From: an uncultured Clostridia bacterium
Lineage (GTDB): Bacteria > Bacillota > Clostridia > Christensenellales > Borkfalkiaceae
Reading direction: 5' to 3'
Assembly: GCA_934271065.1 (NCBI GenBank)
Contig: CAKQQQ010000001.1
Span: forward strand, 248,001-312,000
DNA: 64,000 nt
In this document: piece by piece, positions 1-7,196 of the stretch
Layout: each line of letters begins with the position of its first letter
Numbering within the stretch: position 1 is the stretch's first letter
Notes under the pieces: generated by a model
What the model saw: only the letters and a program-made list of their open reading frames with translations
What the model was told of the DNA's origin: nothing
Database searches by the model: none
Position numbers and translations under genes: made by a program

Positions 1-780
1 CGCTTTACAGGCGTGTGGGTTGCTTTTAACCGCTTCTACAACGTCTTTCGTAAGATCTTTCGGGTGATTTGACATAAAACGAAGTCTGAATTTACCTTCG
101 ATTTTGCCTATTTCGTCAAGCAGCCCCGCGAACGACGAGCCGTCGCTTAAATCGTGCCCGTACGAGTTGACGTTCTGACCGAGTAAAGTTATTTCTTTAT
201 AGCCTTCTTTAACGAGAGATTCGACTTCTTTTACGACGTTATCCGCTAACCTGCTGCGTTCCCTGCCGCGAACGTAAGGAACGATACAGTACGAACAAAA
301 ATTATTACACCCGTAGGCGATATTTACCCAAGCGTTCGGATAACTCGATCTGAACGGCGTAATATTCTCGCAAACGTCGCCGTTTTTATCCAAAATTTCG
401 ATAACGCGTTTTTTAGTGTTAATCGTTTTAAGGAGAATTTCCCCGAATTTATCGATATTGTACGTTCCGATAACGACGTCTATGAAAGGAAACGTCGCCG
501 ATAACTTTTCGGCGAATTGCCCCTGTTGCGTCATACAACCGCAAACCGCCAGAATAAGTTCGGGATTGTTCTTTTTCAGTTTTTTGTACATACCGATATT
601 CCCGTACGCGTGCTGTTCGGCATTTTCGCGTACGCAACAGGTATTGAACACGATCACGCTTGCGTCTTCGGCGTTTTCACACTCTTCGTATCCCAGGGCG
701 CGAAGTTGCCCCGCTATTTTTTCGGATTCGTGTACGTTCATCTGACAACCGTACGTTTTAATCAGGTATCTTTTGTTCAT
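1..780 (-). CDS. miaB: tRNA-2-methylthio-N6-dimethylallyladenosine synthase MiaB (3' end cut by window)
   Basis: Radical-SAM methylthiotransferase that adds a methylthio group to i6A37 of tRNAs. I translated it by hand from the edge: the protein begins MNKRYLIKTYGCQMNVHESE, the typical N-terminal UPF0004 domain with its conserved Cys in YGCQMN, followed by NTCCVRENAEQ (second cluster Cys) and VCGCM (third). The radical-SAM CxxxCxxC site is seen as YGCNNFCSYCIVPYVRGRE near residue 150. 260 codons are present; the rest of the radical-SAM and the TRAM domain lie outside the window. The start ATG is 4 nt from the predicted transcription start and has no Shine-Dalgarno site, so the mRNA is probably leaderless. 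No neighbour suggests another role. Function is sure; miaB rather than mtaB is supported by the YGCQMN-type N-terminus. Confidence 0.93.
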   Translation of the reverse strand, partial: MNKRYLIKTYGCQMNVHESEKIAGQLRALGYEECENAEDASVIVFNTCCVRENAEQHAYGNIGMYKKLKKNNPELILAVCGCMTQQGQFAEKLSATFPFIDVVIGTYNIDKFGEILLKTINTKKRVIEILDKNGDVCENITPFRSSYPNAWVNIAYGCNNFCSYCIVPYVRGRERSRLADNVVKEVESLVKEGYKEITLLGQNVNSYGHDLSDGSSFAGLLDEIGKIEGKFRLRFMSNHPKDLTKDVVEAVKSNPHACKA

Positions 781-790
781 AATCGGTTAT

Positions 791-819
791 ATTATACTAA
801 ATAATTCGTAATTTTTCAA
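791..819 (-). promoter_or_regulatory. Promoter of miaB, start codon 4 nt from predicted TSS
   Basis: Reading the minus strand, TTGAAA (814-819), a 17 bp spacer and TATAAT (791-796). Counting seven bases past the -10 puts +1 at the G at 784, four bases before the ATG at 780. No room for a ribosome binding site. Confidence 0.7.
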
Positions 820-831
820 GTAAATGACTAT

Positions 832-860
832 AAAAAAGTATCGGACGAGCCGTCCGATAC
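832..860 (-). terminator. Rho-independent terminator after scpB
   Basis: Perfect 10 bp stem GTATCGGACG/CGTCCGATAC with an AGC loop (838-860), followed on the minus strand by six T (832-837). It closes the M50-scpA-scpB unit. Confidence 0.9.
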
Positions 861-870
861 CGAAATAGTT

Positions 871-1563
871 TTACATATTTATTTGTTCGATTTTTTCGCC
901 TTTCAAAAATTCGGGCAAGTCTTCGTCTGAAGCGTCGGAATCCGACGTTTCTTTTTCGGCGTAATAATCGGGATCGGCGGATTCGTCGTAAACGTCTTTT
1001 TTGAAAAGATAATTATCGTCGCCGCCGTTCATAAGCCTTATCTGCTGCATAAGTTCGTTAATATCGGGCAACTCGTCAAGCGAAGATATCTGGAATCTTT
1101 TAAGGAATTTATCCGTCGTTCCGTATAAAAGCGGCTTACCGATTGCGTCTTTTCTGCCTACGACTTCCACCACTTCGAGTTTAAGAAGGCTCTGCAAGGC
1201 ATAGTCGCTGTTTACGCCCCTGATCTGGTCGAGTTCGGCTCTCGTAACGGGTTGCTTATACGCGATGATTGCCGCCGTTTCGAGCATACTTTTAGAAAGT
1301 TCGCGCTCTTTTATGGGGTTAAGAACGGTCTCTACGCTCAAAGCGTTCGACGGGTTGGAGCAAAACTGTAATTTATTATTAAAAATCAACAAATTTATGC
1401 CGCTCGTTTCAAGGTCGTACTTCTTTTGCAGTTCTCTTGCGGTTTTAAGCACTTCGTCGTCCGAAACGCCGAGTTTTTCCGAAATATCGTTTATTGCAAC
1501 TTCGTTTCCCGATACGAAAAGTATCGATTCAATTATACTCGCTAAGGTCTCCAACTTCTTCAC
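871..1563 (-). CDS. scpB: Segregation and condensation protein ScpB
   Basis: Winged-helix kleisin-associated subunit (KITE family) of the bacterial SMC condensin, working with ScpA and Smc in chromosome segregation. The sequence carries the family's most conserved stretch, AIIAYKQPVTRAELDQIRGV (about residues 97-116), followed by the ELLKLEVVEVVGRKDAIGKPLLYGTT-type second winged helix (KDAIGKPLLYGTTDKFL). 230 aa, with an acidic C-terminal tail of about 35 residues. It overlaps the end of scpA by 35 nt. The nominal start is GTG at 1563, but the Shine-Dalgarno AGGAG sits directly on it; a TTG at 1554 has the better 8 nt spacing and may be the true start. Confidence 0.93.
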   Translation of the reverse strand: MKKLETLASIIESILFVSGNEVAINDISEKLGVSDDEVLKTARELQKKYDLETSGINLLIFNNKLQFCSNPSNALSVETVLNPIKERELSKSMLETAAIIAYKQPVTRAELDQIRGVNSDYALQSLLKLEVVEVVGRKDAIGKPLLYGTTDKFLKRFQISSLDELPDINELMQQIRLMNGGDDNYLFKKDVYDESADPDYYAEKETSDSDASDEDLPEFLKGEKIEQINM

Positions 1564-2380
1564 TCCTGTCTTCTCTTAAAGTAATGGTTATATCGTCGAA
1601 GGTTTCGTTTTGTTCGACGGTAAGATATTGCAACTTCAATAATTCGAGCAACGCCTGAAACGTCGTGATTATCTCGGGTTTCGACGCGTGTTTTGTAAAC
1701 AACTCGAAGAAACTGCAAGTCTCCCGTTCAAGCATTACGCTTTTGATGTAATTTATCTGGTTTGCGACCGTAAAAGAGTCCTTAGGAATTTCTTTACGCT
1801 CGTTTTTTACGCGTTCTTCAAGGTCGCTTTTCGCTAAAAGTTCGGTAAACGCCTTGACCAGCCCGCTCAGATTGAAATCGTTATAAATTATGCGTACTTC
1901 GCTTGCGGATTCGTCCGGCGCTTTGTAAAAGCGATCCGTTGTTTCCTGTTCTTTAAGTCTCTCGCTCGCTTCTTTATAAATTCTGAATTCTTCGAGTTGT
2001 CTTATAAGGGAACGTTTGGGATCTTCGTAGTCTTCAAGCCCGAAATCGTCGTCGAATTCGATTTGCGGCAGCAAGGCTTTCGATTTGATTTCGAGCAACG
2101 TAGCCGCCATCGCGAGATACTCGCTTTCCTTTTCGATATCCATATCTTCCGCGCGGTTGACGTAATCGAGGAATTGTTCGGTTACCTGCGATACGAATAT
2201 GTCTTTAATTTCGATCTCTGCCCTGTTTACGAGAAAGAGTAATAAATCGAGCGGACCTTCGAAGTTGGATATTTTGGTCGTATAATCGACTACGGTTTCG
2301 AAATTCTGCGCCTTTACGGAATATTCCGCAGTCGGCGAACTCGTTTCTTCGTCGAAGTTTTCGTTGATATCGTCAATCAT
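1529..2380 (-). CDS. scpA: Segregation and condensation protein ScpA
   Basis: Kleisin that bridges the SMC head domains and binds ScpB. The N-terminal kleisin signature FEGPLDLLLFLVNRAEIEIKD is seen at about residues 40-60 (family consensus FEGPLDLLLxLI), then the helical YLAMAATLLEIKSKALLP segment, and a C-terminal winged helix (FLALLELLKLQYLTVEQ-like region at about 240-256). 283 aa, slightly longer than the usual 240-260 because of an N-terminal extension of about 35 residues rich in acidic and polar residues. Its ATG follows the stop of the upstream M50 protease directly (TAAATG), so the two are translationally coupled; a GGAG lies 13 nt upstream. Confidence 0.93.
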   Translation of the reverse strand: MIDDINENFDEETSSPTAEYSVKAQNFETVVDYTTKISNFEGPLDLLLFLVNRAEIEIKDIFVSQVTEQFLDYVNRAEDMDIEKESEYLAMAATLLEIKSKALLPQIEFDDDFGLEDYEDPKRSLIRQLEEFRIYKEASERLKEQETTDRFYKAPDESASEVRIIYNDFNLSGLVKAFTELLAKSDLEERVKNERKEIPKDSFTVANQINYIKSVMLERETCSFFELFTKHASKPEIITTFQALLELLKLQYLTVEQNETFDDITITLREDRSEEVGDLSEYN

Positions 2381-3055
2381 TTATAAAATAAAACTCCAAA
2401 ATTTGATAATTCCTTTCGCAACGAGATTCGATAAATACGAAATCACGTCGAGATACGGTAAATTTACCCATTCCGCAACGTATCCGAGCGCGAAAATCGC
2501 CAAAAGGATATAAAACCCGTTGTTACGAACGAAGTAATAAAATTTACCGCGCGTCTTGGCGAGAGAATCGTATAATCTGAACCCGTCCAGCGGATAAATC
2601 GGTAATAAATTGAATACGAACAGACAGATATTGATATAAAAGAAAGAATACGGTAACTTGTAAGCAAGCAAAAGCAGATATTTCGACCAGTTGTCGTCGT
2701 ATATAGGTTGCTTCATTACGAATATCGTCAGCGGACAAATCAATATCGCGAGAACGATATTCGTTAAAACGCCCGCGACGGAAACCCATACGCAACCCGC
2801 TTTTCGGTTACGGAAATTATCGGGATTTACCGGTACGGGTTTTGCCCAGCCGAATCCTATCAGAATCATCATAATCAGCCCGATAGGATCGAAATGCGCA
2901 AAAGGGTTCAGCGTATACCTGCCCGCGTATTTAGGCGTATCGTCGCCGCATTTTACCGCCGCGAAAGCGTGAGCGAATTCGTGACAAGGAAGCACTATTA
3001 AAATTACGAGAAAATTCGCAAGATACGCAATCAGCGTAGAAATCAATCTGTCCAT
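2381..3055 (-). CDS. Site-2 protease family (M50) membrane metalloprotease
   Basis: Intramembrane zinc metalloprotease of the M50/rhomboid-unrelated S2P family. Zinc motif HEFAH (His25, Glu26, His29) lies in the first membrane segment; the second conserved motif NLLPIYPLDG supplies the third zinc ligand, Asp157. About five membrane helices, no PDZ domain, 224 aa: the short SpoIVFB-like/YwhC-like type. It is first in a unit with scpA and scpB, a pairing common in Clostridia. Substrate unknown; there is no SpoIVFA-like partner beside it, so I do not call it SpoIVFB. The start codon lies 3 nt from the predicted transcription start with no Shine-Dalgarno site. Confidence 0.85.
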   Translation of the reverse strand: MDRLISTLIAYLANFLVILIVLPCHEFAHAFAAVKCGDDTPKYAGRYTLNPFAHFDPIGLIMMILIGFGWAKPVPVNPDNFRNRKAGCVWVSVAGVLTNIVLAILICPLTIFVMKQPIYDDNWSKYLLLLAYKLPYSFFYINICLFVFNLLPIYPLDGFRLYDSLAKTRGKFYYFVRNNGFYILLAIFALGYVAEWVNLPYLDVISYLSNLVAKGIIKFWSFIL

Positions 3056-3064
3056 TACGCGATT

Positions 3065-3093
3065 ATTATATCGTAAACCGTAAAAAAACGCAA
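3065..3093 (-). promoter_or_regulatory. Promoter of the M50-scpA-scpB unit, near-leaderless
   Basis: Minus strand: TTGCGT (3088-3093), 17 bp, TATAAT (3065-3070). Predicted +1 is the G at 3058, three bases before the ATG at 3055. Confidence 0.65.
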
Positions 3094-3123
3094 GTATTTG
3101 CCCGTAATATTTTCTTCGCGCAA

Positions 3124-3306
3124 TCAGTCTTCGCTATTTTTTATTCCGTCTATTTTAATCGTCGCGACGTCCTGCATTTTAATGCATTCCCCGCAATTAT
3201 CGCAAATTTTCAGCGGATTAAGATCGCAAATTTCACATTCGCCGCAATCTATGCAGTCTCTGTCGTATAAAACGCATTTTTTAGTTTTTTCGTCTTCGTT
3301 TTTCAT
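3124..3306 (-). CDS. Small Cys-rich protein, possible metal or Fe-S binder
   Basis: 60 aa, cytosolic, highly charged ends (starts MKNEDEKTKK). Nine cysteines: C11, then CIDCGECEIC and ICDNCGEC, giving repeated CxxCxxC spacings that recall ferredoxin-like or zinc-ribbon sites. I do not recognise a named family. It has its own TTGAAT-17-TATAAT promoter with a 3-nt leader, and the SOS box of lexA lies 13 bp upstream of its -35, so LexA may influence it. Its codon use matches the neighbours and the antisense frame has no good gene, so I regard it as a real gene. Next gene downstream is the M50 protease with its own promoter. Confidence 0.75.
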   Translation of the reverse strand: MKNEDEKTKKCVLYDRDCIDCGECEICDLNPLKICDNCGECIKMQDVATIKIDGIKNSED

Positions 3307-3315
3307 AACGCGTTC

Positions 3316-3344
3316 ATTATATCACGCCCGAGCAAAAAATTCAA
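3316..3344 (-). promoter_or_regulatory. Promoter of the Cys-rich gene, near-leaderless
   Basis: Minus strand: TTGAAT (3339-3344), 17 bp, TATAAT (3316-3321). Predicted +1 is the G at 3309, three bases before the ATG at 3306. Confidence 0.65.
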
Positions 3345-3356
3345 CAAAAATTATTA

Positions 3357-3370
3357 CGAACAAACGTTTG
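3357..3370. promoter_or_regulatory. SOS box (LexA operator)
   Basis: CGAACAAACGTTTG matches the Gram-positive LexA consensus CGAACRNRYGTTYG at every position. It overlaps the -35 of the lexA promoter (3368-3373), as expected for autorepression, and lies just upstream of the oppositely oriented promoter of the Cys-rich gene. Confidence 0.93.
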
Positions 3371-3396
3371 CGTTTTAAGTAAAAATATGGTAGTAT
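3368..3396 (+). promoter_or_regulatory. Promoter of lexA
   Basis: TTGCGT (3368-3373), 17 bp, TAGTAT (3391-3396); predicted +1 near 3403, leaving about 23 nt of leader with GGAGG at 3412-3416. The SOS box overlaps the -35. Confidence 0.7.
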
Positions 3397-3425
3397 GAAT
3401 TAACTTTTTGCGGAGGCGTAACTAT

Positions 3426-4019
3426 ATGACCGTAAACGAAAAATTAAACGGCGTTCTCGAGTTCGTTAAAAAATATTCCGAAGAAAACGGTTACGCGCCG
3501 TCGGTAAGAGAAATATGCTCCGCGCTGAATATCAAATCCACAGCCACCTGTCAATATTATCTGAATAAACTCGTAAAAAGCGGCGAACTTAATCGGGACG
3601 AGTCTAAAAGCAGGACGTTGAGCCTGAAAAAAGACGGCGTAAGCGATTTCGTAAGCGCGCCGTTGATAGGCGCGGTAACCGCGGGTACGCCCGTTTTCGC
3701 ATACGAAAATTTTGAAGAGTTTTATCCCCTGCCCAAGGAGTTTGCCGCCGATTCGGAGTTATTTATACTTCGCGTACGGGGCGAAAGTATGATAAACGCA
3801 GGTATACTCGACGGGGATAAAATTATAGTTAAAAAACAAAACTCCGCCGAAAACGGAGACATCGTGGTCGCGCTAATAGACGACTCGGCTACCGTAAAAA
3901 GATTTTATAAAAAAGACGACAAGATTATTCTCCACCCCGAAAACGACGCTATGAGCGACATTATCGTTCATGACGCCGTCATTCTCGGCGTGGTTTCCGG
4001 CTTACTGAGAAAATACTGA
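3426..4019 (+). CDS. lexA: SOS response repressor LexA
   Basis: Transcriptional repressor and self-cleaving S24 peptidase of the SOS regulon. N-terminal winged helix (residues 1-70: ENGYAPSVREICSALNIKST). Cleavage site Ala86-Gly87 in AVTAGTP; catalytic Ser121 in RGESMINAGI and Lys158 in DDSATVKRF. 197 aa from the ATG at 3426, which has GGAGG at 3412-3416; an in-frame TTG at 3408 precedes the Shine-Dalgarno site and is rejected as start. An exact SOS box lies 56 bp upstream, so autoregulation is expected. A DnaQ-like exonuclease follows after one base. Confidence 0.96.
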   Translation: MTVNEKLNGVLEFVKKYSEENGYAPSVREICSALNIKSTATCQYYLNKLVKSGELNRDESKSRTLSLKKDGVSDFVSAPLIGAVTAGTPVFAYENFEEFYPLPKEFAADSELFILRVRGESMINAGILDGDKIIVKKQNSAENGDIVVALIDDSATVKRFYKKDDKIILHPENDAMSDIIVHDAVILGVVSGLLRKY

Positions 4020-4020
4020 A

Positions 4021-5031
4021 ATGGAATATTTAATCATCGATACCGAAAGTTGTACGGGAAAAAGCGACGACGGAAGTCTTTGCAGCGTCGGCTACTGCGT
4101 GGCCGACGAAAATTTTGAAATTCTCGAAAAAAACGACTTGCTTATAAACCCGTTGCCCAAACGATTTTCCGTCGGCAACAAGAAAAACCTTAAACGCACC
4201 GGCGTTATGTTTGCCTACGACGTAGACGAATTTCGCCGCGCTCCGCTTTTTAAGGACAGATACGACCGCCTTTGCGCTCTTTTCAAAAACAGAACGGTAC
4301 TCGGTTTCGCCTTGGCTAACGACGTTAAATATCTTAACGACGCTTGCGATAAGTACGACTTGCCGAGAATCGAGTACGAATATATGGACGTGCAATTTGC
4401 CTATAAGTTATTAAACCCCGCCGAAAACTCGTTGGGGCTGAAAACTTTATCCGAAAAATACGGGATAAAATATCTCGAACATCGTTCAGATGAAGACGCA
4501 GCCGTATCTTTGTACGTTCTTAAAGCGTTATTAGCGGAAAATGGGCTTAATTACTGCGATTTTATTAAAGATTATGAAATCGTTTACGGTGTGAATACGT
4601 TAAAAGGACACCATTCCCCCTACTCCGTAACCGAATTTCGCGGCGAAAAAGGATTAACGGTAAGTCACAGACTTAAAAACTACGTTTACGGAGAATTTAT
4701 ATCCCGCCTGCCTAAAAAACGCAAAGGAGACGTCTATTGTTTTTCGTATTCCGTCGAACGCAAAGACGTTGACTTACTGCGTACCGTAGTCAAGGCTATC
4801 TACGCCGAAGGCAACTCGTTTACCCGCGACGCGGACGTGGCTACGGTATACGTTAAAAGCGGAGAAAGTAGCACCGAAGATTTAAGACTGTCCGCATTGC
4901 AGAAGACGAGTAAAAGGCTTAAACGAGTAATAACTTTCGACGAATTGACGCGCGAACTCAACGTAACTGCCGCCGACAAATTCGACGATTCTGAAGTTCT
5001 TATCTCTCTTCACGAAAAATTAGTTATTTAA
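4021..5031 (+). CDS. DnaQ-like DEDDh 3'-5' exonuclease, co-transcribed with lexA
   Basis: Exonuclease-fold protein of the DnaQ/RNase T superfamily. ExoI motif IIDTES with Asp7 and Glu9; ExoII motif around GFALANDVKYLN (Asp near residue 100); ExoIII motif HRSDEDA (His and Asp near 158-163), i.e. a DEDDh active site. The exonuclease fold covers about residues 1-175; the remaining 160 residues (charged, no recognised motif) are of unknown function. It starts one base after the lexA stop and ends at a strong terminator, so it should be SOS-induced together with lexA. A role in repair synthesis or DNA end trimming is inference; it is not a polymerase III PolC or epsilon subunit judged by size and context. 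Confidence 0.85.
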   Translation: MEYLIIDTESCTGKSDDGSLCSVGYCVADENFEILEKNDLLINPLPKRFSVGNKKNLKRTGVMFAYDVDEFRRAPLFKDRYDRLCALFKNRTVLGFALANDVKYLNDACDKYDLPRIEYEYMDVQFAYKLLNPAENSLGLKTLSEKYGIKYLEHRSDEDAAVSLYVLKALLAENGLNYCDFIKDYEIVYGVNTLKGHHSPYSVTEFRGEKGLTVSHRLKNYVYGEFISRLPKKRKGDVYCFSYSVERKDVDLLRTVVKAIYAEGNSFTRDADVATVYVKSGESSTEDLRLSALQKTSKRLKRVITFDELTRELNVTAADKFDDSEVLISLHEKLVI

Positions 5032-5040
5032 GGCATCGTT

Positions 5041-5089
5041 AAACCGCTCCCGACGATTTTTAATCGTCGGGAGCGGTTTTCCTTTTTTT
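5041..5089 (+). terminator. Strong terminator of the lexA-exonuclease operon
   Basis: 18 bp perfect stem (5041-5058 with 5062-5079), 3-nt loop, followed by T-rich tail to 5089. The tail ends exactly where the MITE-like element begins. Confidence 0.95.
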
Positions 5090-5090
5090 A

Positions 5091-5367
5091 GCCACAGGTA
5101 ATTGCGTTTGAACCACGGTCTTGCGCTGTGTTTTTGGCTAATACGGTGTTGCGCTCGTGGCTTATACTTGTGTATTAAGCCGCTCGCGCGCCTTGTCTTA
5201 ACCTAAAAACACAACGCAATACTTGCTTGCAACCAAAACGCCGCTATTTTCGATGATTTTTGACGAAGGCGGCTTTGTTCGTACTTTATGGTACGGGCGA
5301 AGTCGAATTTGGCAAAAACCGCGTAAATATCGGGGTTTTGGCGGGTCCAAACGCAATTACCTGTGGC
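5091..5367. mobile_element. MITE-like element, 277 bp, 20-bp terminal inverted repeats, TA duplication
   Basis: Left end GCCACAGGTAATTGCGTTTG (5091-5110) and right end 5348-5367 are perfect 20-bp inverted repeats. Both are flanked by TA (5089-5090 and 5368-5369), the target duplication typical of IS630/Tc1-mariner elements and their MITEs. There is no transposase; an in-frame run on the plus strand (5223-5489) crosses out of the element and is not a convincing gene. Inside are further inverted repeats: 5121-5137 pairs with 5203-5219 (15 of 17), and GCCGC/GCGGC and cgtac/gtacg arms in the right half, so RNA or single-stranded DNA from it would fold strongly. Insertion lies between the lexA-operon terminator and dacF and forms the dacF stop codon. 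No second copy is in this window. Confidence 0.8.
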
Positions 5368-6518
5368 TACCACCCGGCGGCAACGTCGCGGACGTAATCG
5401 AAATAAGTTTTCTTCTCTACGCTTTCGGCGGCTACGGCTTTCGTTCTGCCCGTTTCGACACCGTTTTTATAGACTATCAATTCGCCTAAAACGTCTCCCG
5501 TACGGATCGGCGCTTTTATTTTGTTTGCAGGCTTGAAATCTATGACTATATCCGACTTATCGTTTTTTGCGGTAAATACAAAAACGTCTTCTTTCGGTCT
5601 CATTTTAACGCTGCTTTTAACGCCCTTTTCCGCTTTTACCGTTATACCGAGATTTTTTTCATTGTCGAGAGCGGTTTTGCAGACGTAATTATCGAATCCG
5701 TAATTGAACGCGGAAGATACGTCCGCGAAGCGTGATTTACTGTTTTCGCCCTTGATAACGACTGCGATCAGTCGCATATTACCCCTTTTCGCAGTTCCGG
5801 CAAGGCAAAACCCCGATTCGGACGTGTATCCGGTTTTACCGCCGTCGCAACCTTCGTAAAACTTAACGAGTTTGTTCGTGTTGGTAATTTCCGTTTTTCG
5901 GTCGCCGTGATCGATTTCGTCCGTCCATATCCGTGAAAAAGTAAAATATTCGTCGTGTTTAACGAGATTTTTAAGCATAACCGCAACGTCTTTCGCGCAG
6001 GAATACTGCGTGGGTTTCGGTAAACCCGTGCAGTTTGAAAATAACGTGTCGCTTAAATTCCATTCAGTCGCTTTTGCGTTCATTTCGTCAACGCAGTTTT
6101 CTTCGCTGCCGTATAACCTTTCCGCCATAGCGACGGAAGCGTCGTTTGCAGATGCCACGACGATACTTTTAATCAATTCCGCCGCTTTATAAGCCTTATT
6201 CGCTTCAAGAAACACTTGCGAGCCGCCCATTCCGCTTGCGCGTTTGCTAACGACTATCTCGTCGCTTAAAGAATATTCGCCTTCGTCGAGTTTTTCAAAG
6301 CATAAATTTAGCAGCATCAACTTCGTCATACTCGCTATGGGTAATCGTTTAGTTTCGTTTTTGGAGTATATTACTTCCTCGCTGTTATAATCCGTCAGGT
6401 ACGCCGCTTCGGATTTTATAGTTAAATCATTGCTTGCGCAGACGATATTTTTTGCTGTCGTACCTGCGCTTACTGCCACCGACAAAGCGGTTAAAACCAT
6501 CGCTAATATCTTTTTCAT
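5367..6518 (-). CDS. dacF: D-alanyl-D-alanine carboxypeptidase, DacF/PBP5 type
   Basis: Penicillin-binding serine DD-carboxypeptidase (S11) that trims the terminal D-Ala of peptidoglycan stem peptides outside the membrane. Signal peptide at residues 1-28 (MKKILAMVLTALSVAVSAG...). Active-site triad motifs are all present: SMTK (Ser63, Lys66), SAN (Ser123-Asn125), KTG (228-230). The C-terminal PBP5 beta domain ends in an aromatic, amphipathic stretch YFDYVRDVAAGW, the usual membrane anchor. 383 aa, close to the 389 of B. subtilis DacF. The stop TAG (5367-5369) is made of the TA target duplication plus the first base of the MITE-like element, so the original C-terminus may have been a little longer. 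Next to spoIIM-like and spoIVB genes, which supports the sporulation paralogue, though dacF versus dacB/dacA is not certain. No Shine-Dalgarno site is visible. Confidence 0.88.
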   Translation of the reverse strand: MKKILAMVLTALSVAVSAGTTAKNIVCASNDLTIKSEAAYLTDYNSEEVIYSKNETKRLPIASMTKLMLLNLCFEKLDEGEYSLSDEIVVSKRASGMGGSQVFLEANKAYKAAELIKSIVVASANDASVAMAERLYGSEENCVDEMNAKATEWNLSDTLFSNCTGLPKPTQYSCAKDVAVMLKNLVKHDEYFTFSRIWTDEIDHGDRKTEITNTNKLVKFYEGCDGGKTGYTSESGFCLAGTAKRGNMRLIAVVIKGENSKSRFADVSSAFNYGFDNYVCKTALDNEKNLGITVKAEKGVKSSVKMRPKEDVFVFTAKNDKSDIVIDFKPANKIKAPIRTGDVLGELIVYKNGVETGRTKAVAAESVEKKTYFDYVRDVAAGW

Positions 6519-6602
6519 ATTATAATGGTTTGCAGTTTTATAAATAATATTCCGTTATCGGCGTCCGCTTCGGAATTTATCGTAAATCTATCGGTATAAT
6601 CG

Positions 6603-7196
6603 TTAAAATACGGCGTAAATAGGTCTTACGATCAGACCGACGGCAAGCATTCCGTAAACGGAAGTAGCCAAACACAGCGCAAGAGCGATGGCGGCGGTAA
6701 TCAGTTTATATTTTTTATCCGGAGAACAAAGGTTTTTGCGGCGCGACAAATCGAGATTGCAGGCAATTTCCGCAGACAATACGGCAGACAATAATAAACC
6801 TTGAACCAGCGACACGGTCAGGAATACGAAAAGTCCGTCTATCCCGAAAACTCGCAACAGTACGCACCCTGCTCCGCCGATAACGACTCCGCGGATAAAC
6901 AACGCGCAATACGCCGCAGGAAGCGCGTATACCGTAAGCGAACACGCTAAAAAAAGAGCGACGTATATAAACGATTTCAGAAAAAATGTTATTTGCAAAC
7001 TGAATACGTTGACATAACCGAGCGTTACTTTTTCATAATACGCTACCGCATTTACGTATACGACGTTCGTTTCGCAACACCTTCCGTAAAAGATAAACCC
7101 TAAAATCAACCCGACGACGAAGGCGATCGAAAGAGTGACGGCAACCGCAAAATTGCGTTTAAGATCAGCCGCTCTCGTTTTAAGCAATACGGGCAT
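6603..7196 (-). CDS. spoIIM: Probable stage II sporulation protein M
   Basis: 197 aa, five or six hydrophobic helices, short charged N-terminus (MPVLLKTRAADLKRNF). The central segment FIRGVVIGGAGCVLLRVFGIDGLF followed by a polar-poor LVQGLLLSAVLSAEIA corresponds in pattern and position to the conserved LKGIVVGF...GWNGFLLSFVSVLPQNLLLIP block of SpoIIM, a mother-cell membrane protein that recruits SpoIID/SpoIIP for septal peptidoglycan thinning during engulfment. Length equals the family's (about 210). Neighbours are spoIVB upstream and dacF downstream. The match is by pattern only; it could be another DUF95-like membrane protein. Its Shine-Dalgarno GAGG is inside the 3' arm of a terminator hairpin (7197-7227). 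Confidence 0.6.
   Translation of the reverse strand: MPVLLKTRAADLKRNFAVAVTLSIAFVVGLILGFIFYGRCCETNVVYVNAVAYYEKVTLGYVNVFSLQITFFLKSFIYVALFLACSLTVYALPAAYCALFIRGVVIGGAGCVLLRVFGIDGLFVFLTVSLVQGLLLSAVLSAEIACNLDLSRRKNLCSPDKKYKLITAAIALALCLATSVYGMLAVGLIVRPIYAVF

Noticed and set aside
3065..3344. Palindromic TATAAT pairs around lexA as CRISPR-like or phage-attachment repeats
   Set aside because: They are ordinary -10 elements of separate genes with unrelated flanks; no repeat-spacer regularity exists anywhere in the window.
5223..5489. 88-aa plus-strand reading frame starting inside the MITE-like element
   Set aside because: It runs out of the element and antisense into dacF, has no Shine-Dalgarno and no recognisable domain. 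A reading frame in a folded repeat is expected by chance.
6519..6524. TATAAT directly before the dacF ATG as a promoter
   Set aside because: The transcription start would fall inside the gene, 7 bases into it, and there is no -35 at 17 bp. Unlike the six leaderless cases the geometry does not fit.
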